From: Dallia pectoralis | Taxonomy: Eukaryota > Chordata > Actinopteri > Esociformes > Umbridae | Assembly (NCBI GenBank): GCA_029465975.1 | Contig: CM055728.1 | Location: 8,229,689 to 8,293,688 of the forward strand | Direction: 5' to 3' | DNA length: 64,000 bases | In this document: one piece after another, positions 34,504 through 49,428 of the stretch | How positions within the stretch are numbered: the first letter of the stretch is position 1 | Layout of the letters: every line of letters begins with the position of its first letter | Translations under genes and position numbers: made by a program | Notes under the pieces: generated by a model | What the model was told of the DNA's origin: nothing | Seen by the model: only the letters and a program-made list of their open reading frames with translations | Databases searched by the model: none

Positions 34504-35761
34504 ATGGCGACCCGGTTGGGGACGCCGTCCTTGTCGTTGCGTCATGGATTAAGGTGCGTTACAGACGCAACTATCACGGTGGAGGAAGTTCTGGTCGCCG
34601 TTGGGGAAAAGGTAGGATTTGATTATGTATCGTCTGCATCCCGTATGAATAAGGCAGTGGTGGTGTTTTTAAAGGAGGAACGCCTGGTGCATATACTGGT
34701 TGAGCACGGTGTGCTGATAAACGGGATGTTGTATCAGGTAACTCCGCTGTATGCGCCGTCAACGCGGGTTACAATTTCCAACGTGCCTCCATTCATCCCA
34801 GATGAATTGTTAACTCGCGAATTAGCGCGATATGGCAAGTTCGCCAGTTCACTTAAAATGGTCCCTCTGGGGTGTAAACACCCGGACCTAAAGAGAGTAA
34901 TGTCGTTTAGGCGACAGGTATTTATGTTCCTTGACTCACCTGAACAGACTTTGGAGTTATCATTCAAAGTTAAATATGAAGACCGGCTGTATATGGCGTA
35001 TGCCAGTACAGGCAGCCAACGGTGTTTTGAATGTGGGGATGTCGGACATAAACGTCAGGCGTGCCCACATAATGATAAGACTACAAGTGGAGTACAAGTG
35101 ACTCCTGTGGTGGCTGTACCAGTTAGTACGGGGGCTGATGAGCCAGTAGTGCAGCAGGTGGACCTGAGTGGAAACCGGGATGAGCAGGCAGCTCAGTTGT
35201 TAGTAGTAGCTAGTGAGGGTTTAAATGGGCAACAGGCTAAAAATGTGGTGAATGATGGTGTAGTAGTGGTGGAAGGGAAATACAGTAGTAGTGGTGGGGT
35301 GGTGCTGGAGATGGCTAGCACTAGTGGTGTGTTGGAGGGCCAGGAGGTTCTGGTTTCCCAGACTGTAGAGGTGCCCTGTAGTAGTAGTAGTAGTGGTGAA
35401 AAGACTGGTGGTGTGTTTTGGAGTGTGGCAGGGGGAAGTCAGGAGTCATTGGCTGCTGAGGGAGAAGAGCAGGAGGATGACATCACTGATGGCCCGGATG
35501 AAGTCTCAGCAGGAGGTGGTGATGACCTTTACTCACTTGAGGAAGTGAATGAGTTTCTGGATGTAACGTTTGGGAAATCTGTAAAACTGTCTAACTACTT
35601 TGACGAGGAGAAGTTTGCGAGGTCTGCAAGGGTGCTGCAGAAAACAGTGGGGGAGGAGGAGCTGAGCTCTAAAAGCGTTTCCGGTTGAGGAAAATTGTCA
35701 CGGCTGTGTCGGCAGCTAAAAGTCGTAGTGCTCGTGGGAAAGCAAGAAGGAAAATGAAGTA
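34504..35761 (+). pseudogene. LINE ORF1 (gag-like, CCHC knuckle)
   Basis: ATG at 34504 follows a short leader. The protein has an RRM-like N-terminal half (VTISNVPPFIPDELLTREL, then a central FRRQVFMFLD) and a single CCHC knuckle (CFECGDVGHKRQAC, about residues 178-191). A low-complexity Val/Ser/Gly-rich acidic tail follows. This is the layout of ORF1 from fish Tx1-clade LINEs, an RNA-binding protein of the retrotransposition particle. The frame closes at 35688, but a one-base shift near 35670 would lead into a Lys/Arg-rich C-terminus ending at 35761 (SARGKARRKMK), so a frameshift is likely. Confidence 0.75.
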
Positions 35762-35764
35762 GTT

Positions 35765-36196
35765 ATGTGTTGTGGGCTTCACTGGGTGTTTCCTCCGTTT
35801 TGGGTTCCTTCATATATCTATTTTCTGTTTTTTCCCTATTTTTTATTCAACTTTATGTGGTCTGTCTGTAAGAAACTCACAATGATAAGGTCAATGCTGC
35901 TGAATGGGCGTGCCACACTAGCAAAGGCAGATGCCATGGGGCTGTCTGTATTGCTGGTGTTTACTGTGATCGTCAGTAAGAGCATACTGCAGCACATCCT
36001 GTTGAACAATGAGCACTGTGTTCTCTACCATCATGCCACCAAGGTGGCCTACACAGCCTGCAAGAGGGTCCGCAAAGTCCTGAGTGGCACTCTGGACAAG
36101 GTCAACATTGAGATGGGCCACAACTCTCTCAATGCCTACTCTGGTTGGGGACACTTTCTGGCTACCTGGGGCATTCAGATAGTGTTGTGTTGTTAA
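35765..36196 (+). other. Unrecognised 143-codon open frame with poly(A) signal
   Basis: The frame carries a hydrophobic segment (GLSVLLVFTVIVSKSIL) followed by a His/Lys/Cys-containing region ending in GWGHFLATWGIQ. A polyadenylation signal lies 16 bases after the stop. I do not recognise the protein. Its first 35 codons lie over T-rich sequence and are probably not coding; a start at about 35881 is more credible. It could be a processed gene fragment, the 3' tail of the LINE, or chance. The opposite strand is also open here. Confidence 0.25.
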
Positions 36197-36230
36197 ATTG
36201 TGGGTTTCCCTCAATAAAGTGTTTTTAAAA

Positions 36231-37674
<1,444 letters not shown>

Positions 37675-38498
37675 TCACCACCACCACCACTACCAACACC
37701 ATCACTACCAACACCACCACTACCAACACCACCACTACCAGCACCACCACAACCAACACCACCACTACCAGCACCACCACCACCACTACCAACACCACCA
37801 CTACCACCACCACCACCACCACCACTACCAACACCACCACTACCAGCACCACCACCACCACTACCAACACCACCACTACCAGCACCACCACTACCAGCAC
37901 CACTACCAGCACCACTACCAGCACCACCACTACCACCACCACTACCAGCACCACCACTACCAACACCACCACTACCACCACCACCACTACCAACACCACC
38001 ACTACCAGCACCACCACTACCAGCACCACTACCAGCACCACCACTACCACCACCACTACCAACACCACCACTACCACCACCACCACTACCAACACCACCA
38101 CCACCACCACCACCACCACCACCAACACCACCACTACCAGCACCACTACCAGCACCACCACTACCAACACCACCACTACCAGCACCACTACCAGCACCAC
38201 CACTACCAACACCACCACTACCAGCACCACTACCACCACCACCACTACCAACACCACCACTACCACTACCAACACCACCCCTACCAACACCACCACTACC
38301 AACACCACCATTACCCCCAACACCACCGGAAAAAAGCACCACTACCAACACCACCACAAACAGCACCAGCACCACCATTACCAACAACAGCACCACCAAC
38401 ACCACCACGACCGCCACCAACACCGCCACCAACACCAGATTAAGCACCAACACCAACAATACCAACACCACCACCAACACTACTACTAGTAACACCAC
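37675..38498 (+). repeat. 824-base ACC-type trinucleotide repeat
   Basis: Units ACC, ACT and AAC (or AGC) alternate in higher-order blocks such as CCACTACCAACACCACCA. The plus frame reads poly-Thr with Asn and Ser; the minus frames read poly-Val and Gly/Ser. Codon content is set wholly by the repeat, so no gene is called. Confidence 0.97.
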
Positions 38499-39653
38499 CT
38501 GCAATACGGCCACCATTATTCTCACACAGACAAGTGGCCACTGGCAGCTGGCAACTGCAATTAACAAAGCCATATATCGAACCAGACTGCATCAGTTGAA
38601 CCACAAGGAAGCTGCAGCAATATTAAAAAGAATCATATATATCGTACTAATAAAAGCAAGAATTATATAATGCAACACTTTTTTATACAATGACATAACC
38701 ACATTTCACAATTACATAATGTCTGCTCCTAAAACGCAACAGACCACAAGAATCTTAAGTATCCAGTCCAGTACAGTCCATACTGTACATAAAGCTTTGC
38801 CTTGTTTGAGTAGGGATTGGATGTGGTAAGTTGACCAGATGACCAGCTGGCCTATGAAATGCTGAAATACATGACGGGATGCATCGATAGCCTATGAGAG
38901 TCTGTGATGAGATGCTGAGCTAGCCAATAAGAGTCTGTGTTGGGATGTGACGGGCCAATGGGGTGCTGCCTGCATTGCAGTGGTGAGGCAGAGAGTGTTA
39001 CGCCGATGCTAAGACAAACAGGTGCATAGACGGAAGAGATGTATTGCCAGAGCAAATGAGGATAAGAGGAGTTTCACTGCACTTTCAGTTAAATTACAAT
39101 GGGCGTTATTCTGTATTAGTGTATGGGCAATCACGCAAATTGATTTAAATCCAAAATACTGCTGGGAGGGGCTGGCAACATCTGGCAAGCATTTCAGGCC
39201 ATGTCAGAGGGACAAAGAAAGAGGGAGAGAGAGGGGGTGGACGGGGGAAGAAAATGAGATGGAGGAAAAAGAATGAGAACAAGGTAAAAAAAGTGGGAAT
39301 GAGAAAGGGTAGAGGCAGACAGACGGACCTGGGCAGGCCCAGGCACTAACATTGGAATGGGAACGCTTCATTTACTTCCATTAGCCAGTGTGGCTCTAAT
39401 AGATATTGCTGCTGCCGTTATCATTTACCTCAGAGTGTGCCAAGGTGACGTGTTGGGGAGCCATTTTGTTATAGCAAACCTCTCGCAGGTAATCAATTTT
39501 AATGAAGCCCCAATAAATGACAAGGTGCACTAGGACGAGTTTTCTGAAGGAGCGGATTTAGAAGACGGCGCTCTGTACTTTATGTAGACAGGACATGGGC
39601 GGGAAATTTTTCAGAAACCTAACATATATTAAGGAGCTAATAAGGATAAGAGC
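38499..39653. other. Non-coding DNA
   Basis: No recognised gene. A short direct repetition of GCCAATGAGAGTCTGTG-like sequence is visible around 38890-38960. Confidence 0.4.
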
Positions 39654-39658
39654 CACTC

Positions 39659-39954
39659 TGTCACGTTCTGGCTTGGCAGCCAGCCAGTGGATCCAACGCC
39701 CACTGTCCCTCATCATCACGGACACCTGTTTTGTTCCTTACTTCCCGCACCTGTTTTCCCTCATCACTGTTCCTTATTTTAGTTCCTGCTTTCCTCATTC
39801 CCCCTTATTTTGTGTTACGGTCGTTCTGTTTCTGTTCGAGTGCTCGTCTGCTTTTGTTTTTCGTTCCCGTTCGGTTTTAGTTTCATTATTAGACTCCGTC
39901 TTTCAACCTGAGCCTTGGCCCTAACGACCTGTTTATTTTTTTGCAATCGTGACA
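39659..39954 (+). mobile_element. Solo LTR with CACTC target duplication
   Basis: A 296-base block starts TGTCACGTTCTGG and ends CAATCGTGACA. CACTC occurs at 39654-39658 and 39955-39959. It lies against the C-terminal end of a Tc1-like transposase remnant, so the LTR element inserted there and later collapsed to a solo LTR. Confidence 0.88.
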
Positions 39955-40540
39955 CACTCTTTGCCTTCAGAAAAGCTCCAATCCTTCTTGGAATGCTGTC
40001 GTGCAAGTCATAAACACTGTGCGGTGGGATATTGCATCATTCCTCAGAAAGAGAAGCCTCCCGTTCAATCACGGATGAAGGTTGAAATCGACTTTGTATG
40101 CTGTGCTCCAGCACGTCACATAGTTCAGAAAGTTCACTGAGGTTCAGGTCTTGGTATTGGGCAGGCCAACTTGGTGTTTATAAAACCACCGGTGAATTTG
40201 TTTAGCAGCGGACATGCAGGCATAATCATCCTGGAATATCGGATCAGTGTCGGTACCAAGGAGTGCAGTTGGTTCTGAGAAATGGGCTCGTATTGCCCGG
40301 CTGTTATGCCACCACGCAAAGTAATCATCAGACCCAATGACACCCGAGGGAGGGATGCCCTTACCATTACAAATCCCTTGCCATGTTGCCAAACATTCCA
40401 GGCTGAAGGCGATCTGTGTCTGGAAGCAGGAAATGAGGAAAAAAAGTCTTATCCCACCATATCACTGTTTCCCTTTGCTCAGAAGCACAAGATTCGTTCT
40501 CATGAAACCAATTTATGCGTCTTGCTAAAGTGACCTGGAA
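39955..40540 (-). pseudogene. Tc1/mariner-like transposase remnant
   Basis: On the minus strand the remnant shows IFQDDYACMSAAKQIHRWF, around the second catalytic Asp, in one frame. It then shows a DLNLSELSE region, where the family has DLNPIE, in another, and finishes with LHDSIPRRIGAFLKAK near 40000-39960. Frames are shifted and the N-terminal DNA-binding part is not seen. It is a dead fragment; inverted ends were not located. Confidence 0.7.
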
Positions 40541-40794
40541 GACAAGTGGTTTCCAATTTGTTGTCGTGCCGTCAATTCCGGCTTTGGGAAGATTACGATG
40601 TAAAGGTGTTTTGTTAAAACTCGGTCACAGAGGTAATTTATTTTCGTATTTTTTTAGGCTGTACTTTTAATGCATTGTGGGTTCAGCCTCTGTTCCCCTT
40701 CGCCAATACAAATTGGATTGTTTTGTACACAGAAGGTCACTTGAAATAAGGCACATTCCTGTTTGTTTTTAATTAGTGGAAGCTTTTCATCCAA
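40541..40794. other. Non-coding spacer
   Basis: Nothing recognised. Confidence 0.5.
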
Positions 40795-40916
40795 AGCAAA
40801 TGCCTTGCTAAGGGGCACTACAACAAATAAGCCCTACGTGTCGGCTCTGGGGTTCAAACCAGCAGACTTTTAGATTGTGGGCCATTGCTCCAACCACTAG
40901 GCTATCTGCCGGCACT
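40795..40916 (-). repeat. tRNA-derived SINE (minus)
   Basis: Read on the minus strand: an A-box-like TAGCCTAGTGGTTGGAGC, a B box GGTTTGAACCC, then TGCCCCTTAGCAAGGCATTT. The arrangement is that of a Pol III SINE head with a short body; the tail is missing. Confidence 0.75.
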
Positions 40917-43796
40917 GTGCTAGCCCATAGCGTGTTCTCTACATCCCATGTGGTTCCAAGCTGCCAGCCTCGGGTCAACCTCTGTTGTTTCAAACATAGA
41001 TATACAAACACGTAGGCCTAGAATCAAATATCTCTCGTAAAGAGTATTGTTACAGCATTGGGCATGGATATTGAAATCAAAATCAATACCGATTTTCGGC
41101 CACTGCGAGGAACATATTCTTCCGGGCCCAATCCAAATTTATTAATCTGAGCATTGGTCCGGTTTTGTTTTATCCAATTGCCTCAATGCATTACATTTGT
41201 ATCCCTCTTGAACATCAACTAACAAATATACTTGATAAAATGTAATTATTCAAGCTATTGTACAGCAAACATATATGGTGCCATCAAATAAGTACGGATG
41301 AACGTTCCACTTGGAGTTTATTAACTACATCCTGTTTATGCAACAAAAAATGCTGCTGCTTAGAACTCAAAACTTGAAAATCCAATCTCCATTTCCAAAA
41401 CAACGTGTCTTTTCCCTAAAATAATCTTTGGATTATACCAATTAGCCTACATCCTCATCGGTTTCATTAAACATATTTCGACGTCATTCAGTATTTGCCA
41501 CGCTTAAAGCCATTTCTGGGCATAGTTGGTTGGGTTGGCAGAGCTGTTGTGGGATTTTTGCCAGGCTTCTGTCCATGCGTCATAATAATAACCTCTGACG
41601 TAGATCAGGCTCAGACATGCCAACATTAAAGACGAAAGAGGCCAAAGAGCGGCTTATCCAATAGAAAGAAACAATCAGACATCTCTATAAAACGTATTGG
41701 CGATGTCACCTAGCACACCTACTGCACTGACAGCTCACATCGGGTCTAACAGCTGTTGAAGTGGATTTTGTTTCTCGCTATAGTCACTATGTCAATACGC
41801 AGTTTTGGCCATGACAATTTCTGCTACTTAGGACATTGGCTTGATTTTCAGAAAATTAAGAAAGCAGATTGCATGAGGATGCAAACCAGCTTCTGGACGG
41901 ACGAACACGCTTAGCGAGTGTTTCCAGAATGTTGGGTCTCTGGGTTTAGAACCTCTGAGCCAACATCCTCACACAACATGATGTCGAAACGTGTAACGAC
42001 GGGAAAATGTTTCTGTGTCATGCAATCTGACCCGGTTTACAGAAAGAAAAGCCTTTTAGACGTTCATCTGGATCCACCGTAATCAAAAATCTTGTTTTGA
42101 AGTTAAAGAAGGTACTTTTGCATAATTGCTGTTAGATAGAAACACTACACACAGATGGTAATTACAGAATTGAGTATTCACAACTGAAACTGACATTCAG
42201 AGGAAAATTGAAGAGGCACAATATTCAGAGAAAAAGATCTCCAACTAAGTGTACGTCAATATAACTTGAGAATGCGGTATCTGGTACTGGGATATAAAGT
42301 TCTTTTTTATTCAGTAATTTCGACTTTAGTTTTATCATGTCATGACCTACCAACTGTTATCCCTTGAAAAATTCCAACAAACTCTGATTGTCTAGAGCTG
42401 CAGGAGGGTTTCCTGCTGTAGCAAACTAACCTGGTATGGACCAACCAAGACATTTTGCTCTCAAGATCAAGATGGCTCTACAGAACGAAAGGCAAACCGG
42501 ACGAAATTGCAATACTGCGTCTTTAAGTCTGGCGACTCCTTGAATTCTTGGTAATGAAACGCAGAGGTATTTATTATAAATTGATGACAACCACAGCAGG
42601 GGGCTCTTTAAAAAGCCTGTCAGTTAGAGAGAAGCAAAACAGACAAATCATTGAAGCGGGGAAAATCACGAAACACCACTTCAACTATGGTTTAGGTACG
42701 AGTGTGTTTGCGTGTGTGTTTGCTAACAAGGTAAAATGGCATGTTTGTTAACATTACCCTGCAACATTAGCTTGCAGTAATTAGATCACTGCAGACGGAA
42801 TGATGACGCATATTGTGAACATGCAATTAATAGTTCCCTCTTATTGAAGAGAGAATTACAGCATGAGAGAGAAATTAATCGAATGGGATGGAGAAAATGT
42901 GTTAGCCGGAGAGCAGAGCAACCTTTTCATCTGACTGTATTTGGTGAACATCGATGTGTATCGAAAACCCAATAGATTTTTGGAGGACTTCATTCTCTGA
43001 GGTTGTCATTTTTTACATGTAGCGATTCATTGGCGTACTTAAAAAATAACCGATTGTAAGTTTGGCTATGCACTGAGCTGCGGCTGTACACCTTAATAGA
43101 TTTGGGTCATCAGTAATGCACGCTTTTTTAAAAGTTTAAAGCGATAAATATGTAACATGTACGTACCACATGAATCAAAAACACAACGCTGTCTAAATTA
43201 CGTTTTTTGAAAAGGGAACAACATTTACGAGGGCAGTCGATTCAGCTACCTCGCAGAAATTAAAATAAATGTTGATGTTAAAGCTGGTTATCACAGATCC
43301 TCTCTACTCACCTGCTCAATATGTCCATTTGGGGACTATTGATCCACCCCGAACGTTACATTTTCATTGGGGCTCGGCAGGACGGCTGCTCTATGGCACC
43401 GGGACTCAAAAGCGCAACATTGAATTGGGTTATATGTTGTTTTCACAGCTGAAATGTTTTAATCTTTTATGTTGTTTCTCTTTGAATATGTTCAGAGTGT
43501 GTTATTTTAGAGGGGGTCGATTTAAACGGGCTGTTTCATTGATTCCCATTCTCTCTGGCCTAATGGGGCTGATGATTACTTGGTTTGTGTACGTGTCTGT
43601 ACGTGTGTGTGTTTTCATGTTAAGATTTCATACTGGTTTGTCATCATGATGCCCGCGCATTATGATTCATTCCTATCTACTCCGTCAACACTGGTCAATA
43701 GTAATGTCAAGCCATACTGGGTGCAAATCCCACTGATTTGAGTATTGTACAGTTTTTTATTTTCACGTAATCCTAAAGGTGAAGTGCATATAAGGC
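40917..43796. other. Unique non-coding DNA
   Basis: About 2.9 kb without recognised coding sequence, RNA gene or strong repeat. Confidence 0.45.
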
Positions 43797-44045
43797 GTCA
43801 AGGTGGCCTAGTGGTTAGGGACTAGGGACTAAGGTCCCTGGTTCTAATCCCCCCACCACCAAGGTGAAAACTGTATCGTTCTGTCCTTGAGCAAGACAGT
43901 TAACCCTAAAATGCTCTCTGGGCGCCGTGACGTGGAAGTCAGATCAGGTAACTGATTAGGGCTGCCCCCTGCACCTCAGGGTTGGGTAAAATGCAGAGAA
44001 CACATTTCAGTTGAAGGCATTCAGTTGTACAACTGACAATATTGG
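43797..44045 (+). repeat. tRNA-derived SINE (plus)
   Basis: A-box-like GTGGCCTAGTGGTTAGGG, B box GGTTCTAATCC, body with CCTTGAGCAAGACAGTTAACCC, and a tail AATGCAGAGAACACATTTCA. The 3' end runs into a TTCTA microsatellite and then an LTR fragment. Confidence 0.85.
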
Positions 44046-44074
44046 TCTATTCTATTCTATTCATATAGAGCCAC

Positions 44075-44392
44075 ACGCAGAGCGGATGATCACGTTCGTG
44101 GAGATTTATTATCCTATAAAACCTACAGACACACAAACGGAAACTAAACACTGTAACGTAAGTAAAAGCACGCTTACACAGTGCCCGAAATATACAAATA
44201 ACAAAACACTCACCGACGTGAAAACATATTATTATTCACATGCACCCATGAACCTAACCAGGGACCTTAAATAGCCCCCTGATTAACTAACCTATGCCCG
44301 GTGCTTAGCTAAACCCAAACAGCTGTGCTCCTAATCAACGTTGAAGTGCTCTCCCCTAAACACCCAGTGACAACACAGCTCACCACTCATGA
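44075..44392 (-). repeat. LTR-like repeat, family L1, copy 5 (minus)
   Basis: On the minus strand starts TGTCATGAGTGGTGAGCTG at 44392 and carries GGGCTATTTAAGG-like TATA and AATAAATCTCC signals. It stops near GCTCTGCGTGTGG, short of the expected TGACA end, so its 3' end is truncated next to the SINE. Confidence 0.7.
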
Positions 44393-44964
44393 CAGTAATG
44401 ATCAATTCATATATTGCCCATATTTCATCGGCACTACACTGTCAGATAAATACACAGCAAATGGTGAGACATGACGAGTGAGGCGTGAAACTACGACCTT
44501 GAAGGCCTATCCTCAACTGTTGAGACTGCTTGTCCCACTACAGCTTTCTGACTCCATGTACAGAACAGTAATAGAGAAGTCATCATCTGGAAGGCCAGGG
44601 AAGATCTGGAACATCAGGCAGTCAAAAATAACCAACGCATACATTAGAGAAGAGGAGGATGGAGAGGAAGGTGTGACTCAGTTCTCTCCCACCTTTGCTC
44701 TCTTCCCATTTCTGCCTCGCTTTCCTTTCAATTGCCCGTCTGTCTTTTGATTTCGTGTCTTCACTGCCTATAAACACTTTGAGGAGATGTATAAACCCTT
44801 ACATTTGAGTCCATTCTCACACGGTCTCATCCGGAGCGACTTTCAGTTACTGCATCCGTCTCAAGAAAGCTATGACAACAACACAACCTCGTAGTCGTAA
44901 ATACATTTTACTCCATGGGTTAAATAAATTAAAGAAACGGCTGAATAATCGGAAGTAGATACGT
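44393..44964. other. Non-coding DNA
   Basis: Nothing recognised. Confidence 0.45.
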
Positions 44965-45135
44965 GCGGCAGTTGCTCAGCGGGTTGAGTCGGTTGTCTAT
45001 AAATCGGAAGGTTGGTGGTTCGATCCCTGCAGTCGCCTTGCATGGTAGACGCGGTCGTCAGTGTGTGAATGAGTGAATGAATGGGTTAATGTGACGCAGG
45101 ATCTGTAAAGCGCTTTGGACAAAAACACTATATAT
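44965..45135 (+). repeat. tRNA-derived SINE (plus), second type
   Basis: GCGGCAGTTGCTCAGCGGG as A-box region and GTGGTTCGATCCC as B box (about 45016-45028). The tail GTGTGTGAATGAG... ends in GTAAAGCGCTTTGG, a tail shared by many fish SINEs. Different type from those at 5.6 and 43.8 kb. Confidence 0.8.
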
Positions 45136-47852
<2,717 letters not shown>

Positions 47853-47854
<2 letters not shown>

Positions 47855-48540
47855 ACACAGATTATTAGATTAGTTCACGTAATTGTGAACGGTGCATCTC
47901 AGCGCCCATGGGATGATATCCCGACGGGCCAAGACACCAGCATGAATGATTTCTATGCACCCCTGATGACTCCTCCCATCAGCTAACTACAGGACTCCCC
48001 AGACACTCTCTCCGGGGCGCCGGGCTCTGCTCTGATCACGCCAAGTCTCATGACGAGCTGGGACGCGGTCCCTGAGCGCCCAACCGGGTACACAGAACCA
48101 CCGCGGGCCCACATCTGAAGGAAGGCTCGATTTGTCGAGACTACAGTCGGAGAGGGATGACGCTCCGGTCCGACCGCTTGGCAGACAGACGGGGGTTGAC
48201 ATATGCATTCCCAGGCGGTTCCATTGGCCAAATGTGACGCTGCCAAGGTGCCAAGCGACAGTCGCCACGGCGCAGAACGGTCCTCTGCCTGTCGCACTAC
48301 AGACATTCGGTCTCTCCTCCGTTCACCTCACCAGCATTATTATTCGTGTCACAGCAGCCTTGCAGTAACGGAGACGGATGAGGGCCGTAGGAACGCTGGG
48401 GGGATGATTGTGTGCCGTACGTTCCTCCGTCCACCTCTTCCTCTCTCTCTTTGGCTCTCGCCGTCCATCTCTCTGCCTGCATTCGTCTCTCTCGCTGTCC
48501 CTCTGTCCCGCCGTCTGTCTCTATCTCTGTCTCAGCCTGT
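47853..48540. other. GC-richer non-coding DNA
   Basis: Higher GC than the surroundings, with several CpG. No coding frame recognised. It would be intron 1 if the exon at 48764-48818 is real. Confidence 0.4.
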
Positions 48541-48542
48541 GT

Positions 48543-48576
<34 letters not shown>

Positions 48577-48640
48577 CGTGAAACACAGTTGTTTGCACAC
48601 TCACATACACACACATATATATATATATATATATACATAT
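48541..48640. repeat. (TG)n and (TA)n microsatellites
   Basis: TG run at 48546-48572 and ATAT run at about 48617-48634. Confidence 0.95.
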
Positions 48641-48763
48641 CAACCATCACCTGAACAGACACACACTGTGCTAACATATGCAACCATACATACCCCCCAG
48701 CCTCCCCCAACCAAAAAAAGTATCCGAACACACACTTTTACTCCCCCCCATGATATCACTCAC

Positions 48764-48818
48764 CCTGGCTGTTGGGTCCCCCTTCTCCCTCCTCCGTGTC
48801 CGTCATGTTGTTGAGCAT
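48764..48818 (-). CDS. Candidate first coding exon, gene not recognised
   Basis: On the minus strand, ATG at 48818 opens a short acidic N-terminus, MLNNMTDTEEGEGGPNSQ, then a single G before an excellent splice donor (CAGG|GTGAGTG, intron starting at 48763). The ATG sits in purine-rich context after GAGG. It lies in a CpG-rich block that looks like a promoter. Such short acidic first exons are common in nuclear regulators, but I do not recognise the protein and see no second exon to the left, so a long first intron must be assumed. It could still be chance: 18 codons are few and no homology search was possible. Confidence 0.4.
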
Positions 48819-49200
48819 CCTCCTCTGTGCCTGTTTCCGCGGGGAGAACAGCTCCTCTTATGGCGCTCCGCTCGGCGCTGGCTGACAACCAGCTCTCGGT
48901 TGGGCTGTTGCTGTGTGGCGGGGAGGAGGGGTGGGGGGTTGAGAAGCGGCACGGACGACAAGCAGCACCGTTTGATTTCTGCGGCTCGCAGTCTCACTTC
49001 TACCCTTTCCTCTCGCGGTCAGCCGAAAAGAGCGGCGCAGGAAGGGAAATAGTCGCTCGCTCACTTCTTCTCTCTCACTCTATCTCTCTCTCACACGCAC
49101 ACTCTCTCTCTCTCTGTATGTTCAGTGTGGAGATATAGAAAGCGAGAGAGGTTGCGCGGTATAAAGTGGAGGATGATGGGGTCCCTGTGAGCACAGTCTT
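48819..49200 (-). promoter_or_regulatory. Candidate CpG-rich promoter and 5' UTR
   Basis: GC-rich and CpG-rich sequence (CCGCTCGGCGCTGG, TCTCGCGGTCAGC and others) in an otherwise AT-rich window, upstream of the candidate exon. TATAAAG at 49161 is in plus orientation, so a divergent plus-strand start is possible. Minus-strand start position unknown. Confidence 0.4.
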
Positions 49201-49308
49201 CTACGTACTCTCACGCACGCTCATTTGTCCGCTGTGTGCGCTGCTACAATCGACCCCGAGTCAGCCGGAGCCTGATGACTAAATTCATACTGCATTCAGA
49301 AGGCATTA

Positions 49309-49344
<36 letters not shown>

Positions 49345-49395
49345 ACCCACACACTTCGTCGCCTGCACACTCGTTACCATCTCATTATGAGTAAG

Positions 49396-49428
<33 letters not shown>

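Larger units (their letters stand above)
34330..36230 (+). mobile_element. Tx1-clade LINE copy lacking ORF2
   Basis: A 5' region of about 170 bases, ORF1 and a short A/T-rich region are followed by unrelated-looking sequence with a polyadenylation signal (TCAATAAAG, about 36212). The ORF2 endonuclease and reverse transcriptase are absent. The copy lies between (CT)n tracts of the same strand orientation. From memory of the Tx1 clade, fish Kibi-type members target (TC)n microsatellites. That subgroup assignment is an inference. Confidence 0.6.
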
